A stretch of 64,000 nucleotides of DNA from Panopea generosa (Eukaryota > Mollusca > Bivalvia > Adapedonta > Hiatellidae): the NCBI GenBank assembly GCA_029582155.1, contig CM055911.1:49250901-49314900 (forward strand), in the 5' to 3' direction. The notes beneath the pieces are model-generated. The model did not search any database. It was not told the origin of the DNA and saw only the letters and a list, made by a program, of their open reading frames with translations. Positions 11,300 to 21,200 of this stretch are shown piece after piece; positions within the stretch are counted from its first letter, which is position 1, and each line of letters begins with the position of its first letter. Both the position numbers and the translations under genes were made by a program.

Positions 11300-12121
11300 C
11301 TGTAATATAAAAATGACAGAAATAATGCATTCCAGATCAGATACACTTAAGATTTTTATCAGATCAGATTTATACAATCATGATCAAATTTTCATTTCAA
11401 AGAAAATATTAACAATGACATCTAAACTAATATGGTATATTTGTAACAGTAAAATAACAATAAAACATTATTCTATATTGTTTTATTGAACAAATCTTTA
11501 ATTATAGGCAAATATTTTTATTTTTCAGCATATGAAAAATGTTCACACTTTACCTTTTTTAAAGTAATATACCTGTATTCAATGTATATACTAGGTAATA
11601 TTAGCGTATTTAAGCTCCTAACACCTGCGCACAATGCTGTAAAGACACGTGCAGATATTGATGACGTGTCTTCAATAATAAATTATTCACCACGAGTTTA
11701 ACATGGAAATAATTGTTATTTTCGGCATATTTAACTGTCGAATTGTTCAACATTTTAAGCTGCGGCACTAATTACGTATACGTATATATGTTGATATGGA
11801 CGCCAATAACATAATCACTGACATAAGAAATAAACTAAAACACCTTACATCGATGACAAATACGCCAATACTAAAGTTGTAAAAAATATAGCTATGTACT
11901 TGCATAAATATGAATTTTATTAAATTTGTCCATGAACTTCTTGATTACCCCTCATATATGTAAATATATACAATAAAAGAAATATACAGTTTGTGGAAAA
12001 AACACATAGCAGTCGAATGTGTATCTATAGTCGCGCGCATTGTATTTATTTCAGTCGGTAACCAATACATACACTTTTGCCGCTATGGTTGATGCTCAAT
12101 TCGGCATATAAATAGATATAC
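11300..12121. other. No gene recognised
   Basis: AT-rich stretch with no supported gene; the open frame at 11486-11701 has no recognisable family features. Confidence 0.4.
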
Positions 12122-12277
12122 CAGGGCTGCGTTCAGCACCGTTAAACAGTAAACACGTTTAATGCCTGGTTCCCTAAAATTATCGCGTACTGTGTGCTAA
12201 TATGATGTTGAGCCAATGTCCAGGAAAATATGTTAGCTAACGTTATCATACGTTTAACGGAACTGAACGCAGCCCAG
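12122..12277. mobile_element. MITE, GGGCTGCGTTCAG terminal inverted repeats, copy 2
   Basis: Left CAGGGCTGCGTTCAG and CCGTTAAAC are mirrored on the right by GTTTAACGGAACTGAACGC and AGCCCAG. The element is about 156 bp with no coding content. Confidence 0.85.
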
Positions 12278-12944
12278 ATGAAATTATAAACGATCTAGTC
12301 TTATTCAAACGTGTTTAACACACAAAAGGAGTGTGACAAAAACATAAGCTTGGATATCAGCACATACAGCCGGTATATATATATTTACTTTTCTTTCATG
12401 ATTTATTTTGCAATTATACTATTTTTGTATGATAGTATGTTCACTTAAATGTTAATTTAATATACATTTATTTGTATTTGTTTTAGCATCACCTAAACAT
12501 TAACTTAAATTAGGTGTTCAACATATTTGCACTACTCCGTGCGATTATATGTTCTAGTTTATATGTTCTTTGTAATTACACTGACCCAAAATGAAAACTT
12601 TACATCGACTTTAAAGGTTTCTCTTTTACTGATGAATGTATATTCAGAGTTAAAAAAAAGTGTCATCGAAGCTTTACGGCTTTTTCAATGTTTCTGTAAT
12701 TTACTAGAAAAAAAATCAAACATCCCGTTTATTTTTCTAAACAATTAAGTGAAGAAGGGTTATACTTTAAACATATTTTATTGCTTTTTCATATACATGT
12801 AGTAGCAAAAGGGTTGGGCCACAAGTTATCCAACATTAAAATCGGCCCTTCCCAACAACATATTATTTACAAATAAGCAATAAAACATATTCATACAGGA
12901 AGAAGGGGTATAACATAAAAAATAGGGTGTATTGTTTGAATATA

Positions 12945-13371
12945 CGTTTCCAATGCTTATCTTAAATGAGGTGCTCCACCATGAGGTAAATACTAAGATT
13001 TAATAGGATCTAGTGTTTATCACAACGTTCACGTTTTAATGTAAGTTTGGACATTGTAAAATATATAAATATTGTCATTGTCTGAGATATAATCACTCCC
13101 GTGTGTGTAATAAGGTTTTAACACTTAAAGGATGAAGATAACGTGCAGCATGAAAGAGACGAAGTCGATCATTTAAAAAAGAAGGACATTGCATGAAATA
13201 GTGTTCTGCGTCCTCTTTTTCATGCCCACATCTTTCACAAGTTGAAAATAGTTTTAATTTGTTAACAAATAAATCATAATTTAGGTAACTACAACCAAAA
13301 TTAAAAAATCCAGAAAAATGAAAATGATCACGTAACATTTGAAAACGACATAAAGTGCTGAATGAGTGCAC
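12945..13371 (-). pseudogene. Non-LTR retrotransposon RT C-terminus (fragment), copy b
   Basis: The minus-strand open frame from 13371 encodes LNYDLFVNKLKLFSTCERCG and then HEKEDAEHYFMQCPSF. This is the Cys/His-rich C-terminal segment typical of non-LTR reverse transcriptases (C-x2-C ... H-x4-C type). The upstream RT core is missing, consistent with a 5'-truncated insertion or its remnant. A Tc1-like remnant abuts its upstream side. Confidence 0.8.
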
Positions 13372-13385
13372 TAACTGATTTTTTT

Positions 13386-13692
13386 AAAGTATGACCTCCG
13401 TTTTTACGAATGCATTCCTGAATACGTCATCTCTATGAACTTGAATGATTGTGTTTGGAATACGTTGTCAATCCAACAAAAGTGCATTTCGTAAGTCGTT
13501 TATGGTATCTATTTGATAATTTGACCAGGCCATCCGACTAACTCCAATACATACGTGTTCATTGGGGCCCGAGGATACAGAGGTTTTGTCACTGGTTCCG
13601 CATGTATTGCAAGTGACGTTTGCATTAACCAATAATCCTGCCCGTAGCATACCAATAGCCTTAATTATAACAGTTTCAGAAATACTTGGCAT
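13386..13692 (-). pseudogene. Internally deleted Tc1/mariner-like transposase
   Basis: Read on the minus strand from ATG 13692, the frame starts MPSISETVIIKAIGMLRAGL, a typical Tc1-like N-terminal helix-turn-helix. It jumps to NEHVCIGVSRMAWSNYQ and DLRNALLLDWQRIPNT, the usual C-terminal EHVWD...LQEWxxIPQ region. After a frameshift it ends IQECIRKNGGHTL. The catalytic DDE core in between is missing. Flanking inverted repeats were not identified. Confidence 0.78.
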
Positions 13693-13699
13693 TGCTAAA

Positions 13700-14701
13700 T
13701 AAAAGTATTTTTTTAAAGCAAACTAAAGATTTTCATTAATGCTAAGCAACACATGATTACCTGTAAGTGAAAACCCGGATGTTACTTACGTGCAACATTT
13801 TTTTACGCTCGGACAAATGAATACTTCGCAAGTTGTTTACGTTTTGTTTGTACTTTAGAGCGCTCCTGACGAAATTATTTGTTTTTGTACCGGATGTATG
13901 ATGTGTTTCTAGCCCGCCATCGACATTTTTGTCGTATATCTAAATAAAACAATCATTAATTTAATAGTAGTTTTTGATTTAACGAAATAAATTCATACAA
14001 AATTTGAAAAATCAAGGCAAATTAATAAGCTCGCACACCATTACCAACACAGATGTTTTATCTACATATTTCGTTATATGAATATTATTAGTTAAAAAAT
14101 CAATTCTGCAAATTTAAAGTTATATCTTGCCTTCCTAAAAATCGGCAACATACCGTCCGTTCGTCTGTCGTCATGTAGAATGTACGATGATGTAGTCGTT
14201 TACATATATTTTCACTTTTGTTACTGTTTACTTGGTTGGAGTCCGTGGAATATATATCTTCTACGAGCGATTTTGCAATATATTGACGATAAAGCATGAG
14301 TGCTCATTGGTTATTAAATCCATTAAACGAGCTGGTAAAACTATATTTTGCAAAGCTGTGTCGAACATTATATCAATTAGTCAATGCGTTTAATAAATAT
14401 GAATAATAAATGACACGAATTCGAGATTACTTTACTTAATCAATACTATTTATTAATTTATTTTTTTTCTCTCTATGAAGAACGAGAAAATAAGGGATAT
14501 TAAAGATGTTATATATAACACTCTATGTCTGTCTCATACGTAATGTCGCTGTGACAAAGTAAATAACTCTCTCTTCATAATGGAAACAGATTGACCTAAT
14601 ATTAAACAAATAAAAAAAAGAACAAACACATGTTCATGTTTTTTTTTAAAACTTTATTTACAGCAGTTGTACAAATAGTTATGTATCAGAATATATATAT
14701 A

Positions 14702-14737
<36 letters not shown>

Positions 14738-15049
14738 CAATAGCAATAATAAAACAATGGTACAAATATGTGGGTTAAAGCGCTCTTTAAATACGCAAAC
14801 ATATCACAGTACAGTTTAGCATTTCAATATACAGAAATCTCAAACTTTATTTGCGTATGTTAGCAATCGGACAACAGATGGTCGGATCACTTTGTCTTTC
14901 GACTGTTTACTGGGATAAAAGATTCCGCTGACCGATGCTACAATGTTGATAATAAGACATAGCCAGAGGACAGCGGTCATGCGACGTTTGTTTGCGACCG
15001 TTTACATTTAGATTATAAAATGATTAATGATATTCGTTTTATCACGTAG
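13700..15049. other. Intergenic / 5' flank of hydrolase copy 2
   Basis: AT-rich, with a (TA)n microsatellite around 14690-14735. A minus-strand open frame at 14100-14297 matches no family I know. The promoter and any 5'UTR exon of hydrolase copy 2 should lie here; I cannot place them. Confidence 0.4.
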
Positions 15050-15246
15050 ATGGAGAACCACAAGATGTTTACCTTAGTGCTCTTTGTCATTCTGGTAACC
15101 ATGGACACCGCATACGGTAGGAGGGTCGTGGACCTTTCTCACACGCTTGATGAAACTGCCCCTAAATGGCCACTTGGACCTTATGGCATTAATCTTACTT
15201 ATTTCCAGAGGACCAGTTTAGGAGCAGGATATTTTGGACAAATCTG
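15050..15246 (+). CDS. Hydrolase copy 2, exon 1
   Basis: Signal peptide and N-terminal segment; donor G|GTAGGT at 15247. The last codon (Trp66) is split and completed by the first base of exon 2. Confidence 0.85.
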
Positions 15247-18200
15247 GTAGGTGTTTAATAAAATCTCGTAATGCATGTACATGGGAAAACGAGCAATGTT
15301 GTACATATGTGCCTAAAGTACAGTGCATCACAGTAGAGCGTTGTTTACGAGTAGTGTGGTGTGCTGTGGTATGGTGTGGTGTGCTGTGGTGTGGTGAAGT
15401 GTAGTAGGCGGTGCGGTGTTATGCAAGTATTTGTTAACCAGTGAAAGTGCAAATGCTCGTGTCATCCAGTGGCGTATCGTGCCGTGCCAGGACAATGCAA
15501 AGCTAGCGGCATAAAGTTGTGTACGAGTAGTGTACGAGTAGTGTACAAGTTGTGTAGTGTGGTGTAGTGTAGTGTAGTAGTGAGTGGTTAGGTGTGGTGT
15601 GGTTAGGTGTGGTGTGGTTAGGTGTTGTGTGGTGTGGTGTGGTGTGGTGTAGTGTAGTGTAGTGTAGTGTAGTGTAGTGTAGTGTAGTGTAGTGTAGTGT
15701 AGTGTAGTGTAGTGTAGTGTAGTGTAGTGTAGTGTAGTGTAGTGTAGTGTAGTGTAGTGTAGTGTAGTGTAGTGTAGTGTAGTGTTATGTAGTGTAGTGT
15801 AGTGTAGTGTTTGCCAAATGACAATTAGTTTGAAAATACAAGATAGAATACATGTAAAAAAGTCTATGAATAATGAAAATAGCCATATCGTAAACTACTC
15901 TAACATGTATCTTTACTTTTATATTTCCTTTAACTGTATGATGTGCAAGTATTCTCTTTATGTTCAACCAATAAATGCGTATCTAAATTTTAGAAGATAC
16001 CGTCTAAGTGTGATTTCGTTCGTCCAATTAAATAAAGAAAATGGCAAAACTCCTGTGCAATGAATATAATGACTTGTGTCTTATAGATATTCATTGAGTT
16101 TTTTTTTTTAAAAATCTAACCAAATTATAATATTAGTAGGGTTTGTTTTGTTTTGTTCTATAAAAAAAATAAAATGATAGTATTATTATTCGCTTGTATG
16201 TAACCTCACCTAATTCTATAGTTCAAAGACAGGCACCCATTTTACTCACCTTATTCAACAGTTCAAAGACACTCATCAATTTTCAGTGACAAAATTGTCA
16301 CAAGTTATGCTAAAAAGATAATTAACACCTATCTATACATATCTGTACCCATTTCTGTTCATTCAGATTAGGTCGTGACTGCGGCTTTAATAGAACACAA
16401 TAAAATATTCACAAATGCTTAACCGAGTTCTACTGATATTTCAAAATATTTGAAGGTTAATGTTTATAATAAATTAAACTATTAAAGCTTTTATACATAT
16501 GTGAAACCCTATACGTTAGTCTAAACAAATTCGTCCCATCAAATAGCGGGTAGTGTTATACAATACCTGTGTTTTGAATACAAAATACTGATATATTTAA
16601 AAGGGTTTAAAAATAGGGTATTCCTAGGGTAGCACGAACATATCATATCAGGCAGTGAAGCCCCGTGTCAAACGGCATTATTCAGAACAGTTGTTGTATG
16701 GTGTTTAGCGTCGCTTTCAACAATGTTTCAGTCATATCGCGACAGTGTCAACTTGAGAAGTTTTCTAACGCTGCTATACTGGAGTATCATGCCGCAGACA
16801 CATGGTATAATACCCCATCCAGTCACATTATACTGACACCGGGCCGAACAGACCTAGAAATCTCCTCTAAATTCTGAACGTCCAGCGAGGAAGCTTCTAG
16901 TACCATTTTTAAAGTCTTTGATATGACACGGCTGGGGATCGAACCCACGAACTCCCGCATGCGAGTCGGACGCTCTACCACTAGACCACGCTGCGGTGTT
17001 TTTCAGTACAGAAAATAATATAAGCAATTTAGTTTAAGTATGCATAATGAGTTGGTATAGTCATCCGCATGAATTTACGATTGTATTTTTAGATAATTTA
17101 CCACTTTCTGTTTTTTTAATCGAGTTTGTCTTCATTCTGGAGTAATATATAAAATATTATATGAACAATACTTACTTTACGTTTTATGGCAAGTTCTTTT
17201 GTGAACTGCAGCCCAGAAACATAAAATTCATAGAATATAACAGTTTCTGAGCTTGACAGTCAGCCAAGTGTACTAAATTATTGAGGGGGACAAACTATAT
17301 ACCTCCCCAACCCTAGTCTGACTATGGGGTCAGGCCCTGGCACTCTACCCGTGTTTAAAATACCTGCCATTAATCATAACTGAAATATAAACTTGCATAA
17401 CATCTAAAAAAAAACTCTAATCTTTATCTTCTTGAACTTGAAACACGCTCAACATTTAATAGCTGTTTCAGTATTGACACTGACAAACATGAACATAATC
17501 TGACAATCTTGCGTATCTTTAAGCAAAGTTGCAAAACAAACTGTAATATATCCGCACTCATTCAAATCCCGCCAATCTAATCTCATAATTTAACTACGCA
17601 CCAGTCGTCAGCTATTGAAATATTGGACCACCCCGCCAAGTATCCTAATTAAAGAACTGAAGTGGCCGAGTATGTCGATTGCTATTGAAACTTAATATTC
17701 TTTTAAGAAACAGTCTATTTGTTTCCTATCACGCTGCACACGAATGACACTGCACACGAATTACTTACGTGTTTGATGTCGTGAACACAGTGCCCGAATT
17801 TAAACTTTATCAATGTACTTAGTTAAATATTTAATAGAAACTATTGGATAACTTTTAATTAATTTTTATGTTTAAACTTTCTCTCGATTTTGCATTTCGA
17901 AAACCCATCATTTCTTCCCATAATCGGCAGTTATGACTCACTAATTACAGACAAACCCGAAAGGGCAAATTTATTGAATGGTTTTGCTATGGCCAAATGT
18001 TATGACATAGAACGCATAAGAATATCCCGCATACAGGGCCTTATATTTAAACTTTTTTCTCTTCGTTTATTTACATTTTTACCCCTAAAAACTCAAGGTT
18101 GTTTACAAATAGTGTCTGGAAAGGCTACTGGAACGGATGGAATAAATAACTGTGTTTTACTTGGTCCTTTTACAAAACTTATAGCTGGCTGCCTTTTGCA

Positions 18201-21200
18201 ATAGAAGCCAACTTGCTGTATCCCCGGAGCAAAATTCAAATGGTATATTTTAAAAAAAATGTAGTTCCATAAGGATTAATATTAGGTTCCCTTCTTTTTC
18301 TTATAAACATAAACGAAATTGTTTCAAACATCACATCAACTAGTTGCATATTTTATCACACTACACGTTTATACCTTATAACTGACGATGGCATGGCTAG
18401 TAACATTTAATCCTACCGGAACGGAATCCTTATTAATCCTTATTAGTAACTATCTTGTGTTTTTACGTAAATGCTCCTAGCATAAACACATTGAAAATTT
18501 TAAAGAAACACTGAATCAATATAATGTGTAAACATCAGCTTGGTCGTAAACCTCTGAAATCATATTTACATCTACTGTCAGACCTTCATAAGAGTACGGT
18601 GACATTATCTAAGACACTTGTATATACATCTACTGTCAGACCTTCATTCGAGTACGGTGACATTATCTAGGACACTTGTATATACATCTACTGTCAGACC
18701 TTCATTAGAGTACGGTGCGTTATCTAAGACACTTGTATATACATCTACTGTCAGACCTTCATTAGAGTACGGTGACATTATCTAAGACACTTGTATATAC
18801 ATCTACTGTCAGACCTTCATAAGAGTACGGTGACATTATCCAGGACACTTGTATATACATCTACTGTCAGACCTTCATTAGAGTACGGTGCGTTATCTAA
18901 GACACTTGTATATACATCTACTGTCAGACCTTCATTAGAGTACGGTGACATTATCTAAGACAATTGAATTTACATTTACTGTCAGACCTCCATAAGAGTA
19001 CGGTGACATTATCTAGGACACTTGTATATACATTTACTGTCAGACCTTCATAAGAGTACGGTGACATTATCTAAGACACTTGTATATACATCTACTGTCG
19101 GATCTCCATTAGAGTACGGTGCGTTATCTAAGACACTTGAATTTACATCTACTGTCAGACCTTCATTAGAGTACGGTGCGTTATCTAGGACACTTGTATA
19201 TACATCTGCTGTCGGATCTCCATTAGAGACGGTGCATTATCTGAGACACTTGTATATACATCGAAATACAAAATATTGTCAAAATCCAGAACGAAGCTGC
19301 ACGAATCTGATTTAATCAGCTAATCTAGTTTCGCTCATGATCTTCACAATGGTGTAGGGTTGGGATTCCTTGAACTCGCACACATAAATAAAACTAATAA
19401 TGTTTTCCAAACTGATACATAACGATACCACCTATATTGCCTCCATTTTGTATATTGAAGCTATACTTTAAGTGATTCAACTGCTTATTACGTCCCACCT
19501 TATTACTAATAGCAGTTACATGAAAATGGAAAGCCCATCAAGCTACTTAGACGAAATGCTACATGAAGTTCTATTGACATTTTTACAACACCTTAACCCA
19601 GGAAAATATGACATTCGGAAGTATTTCTACTTGGGAACTAGGAAAGCGCGCATTTGACTTTCTCTAATCCAACATTCATTCCAAAACATATAGGCGGATT
19701 TTCGCACTGTAAGTGTTGGAGTACAGAAAGTGTTACCATTACTTTTTTATGTCGTTTCTACAAAAATATCAGAGCTAAACCAATATATAAATTGAACCTA
19801 ATGTGCACAGAGTTCATAAATGATTGTTTAATGTTCGTCGACTCAAACCCTTTAAATAACATGATCTCATTAATATTCAAAGACTAACAAAATAACATGT
19901 TATCTAGTAAAATATTTTAAAATCCAATATACGAATGTGAAACCGTTATGTGACGTTCCTGCACGGGCCGTTCCTGCACGGGCCACAACACAGTTCTAAG
20001 TATCCTAAGATTTTAATTTTTAATTTCGAATTTTTCTACTTTCTTTTGTTATTTTTATAATTAATTAATTTCTTTTGAACATCTACTCTACATGTTTCAT
20101 AATCATTTGCTTTATATGTTATAATTTCTTTCTTTTCTTTCAATCACTTTGTTGAAAACTATAGTCTAATCACCTTTTTAAACATATTCGTAATAATATA
20201 ATTTTAAGCTGCATTTTAGGATGGCAGCGGGAGCGATAGAGTTCTACGAACACATGGGGACGCACATGGACGCACCGTCCCACCATGGCAGTGGACGTCA
20301 GGATTTGCACGAAATCCCTGTTGACAAGTTACTTGGTCCTGGGGTTGTGATAAATGTTCGAGAGCAAGCGAAGGAAAATCCAGTTTATGAAGTAACCACG
20401 GATGACATTCACCGTAAGTCAGTTGTGTATTTCTGTTTGTTGTCCTGTTGATACGTTACACATACGGGAAGCATGGGAGACATTCACCGTAAGTCAGTTG
20501 TGTAATTCTGTTTGTTGTTCTGTTTATACGTTACACATACGGGAAGCATGGGAGACATTCACCGTAAGTCAGTTGTGTATTTTTTGTTTGTTGTCATGTT
20601 TACAAGTCATTCACATGACAAGGGTGAATGTCACTCAGAGTCAGTGTGTATTTCTGGGTGATGACAACAAGTATACCGAATAACATTCAACGTAAATTGT
20701 TGGTATATATCTGATTGTTTATAATTTACACACGTGGTAAGTCGAACTATAAGGCAGAGTAACTTTTTGTTTGTTTGTTGTTTTTGTTTTTTGTTTTGTT
20801 AGGTTTGCCATTCTTGACTGGTTGGTTGGTTGTTTGAATACATAAATCTAAAGTTGGTTGCAATGACAAGCAAACTCGTAACATAACGTATTTTGCTAAC
20901 CTCAATGGTGATTTGTTCCTGAGTCATTGGAATCATTGAGCTTATCCAAAGTTTATTCTGAGAAAAGAATGTCACTTAAAACGCTAATGCGGGGCATGAG
21001 GGATATTGGATGTTTCATTCACCCTCATTAATTAAACATGCTTAATAAAACAAGGGGTTCCGGTCTAAGGCGCCGTCTCAAGATCACTTACCTCTCACCG
21101 CTAAGGTCGTAGGTTCGAGTCCCGTTCACCCCAAAAACTTTATGTGAGAAAGTTTCCAGTTACGGCGTAAAGACAGGTGTTCTACTTAATTCGACTCAGT

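Noticed and set aside
16924-16997. tRNA-Ala-like gene on the minus strand
   Set aside because: Only the anticodon arm and B box are reasonable; the acceptor stem does not pair and a SINE body follows.
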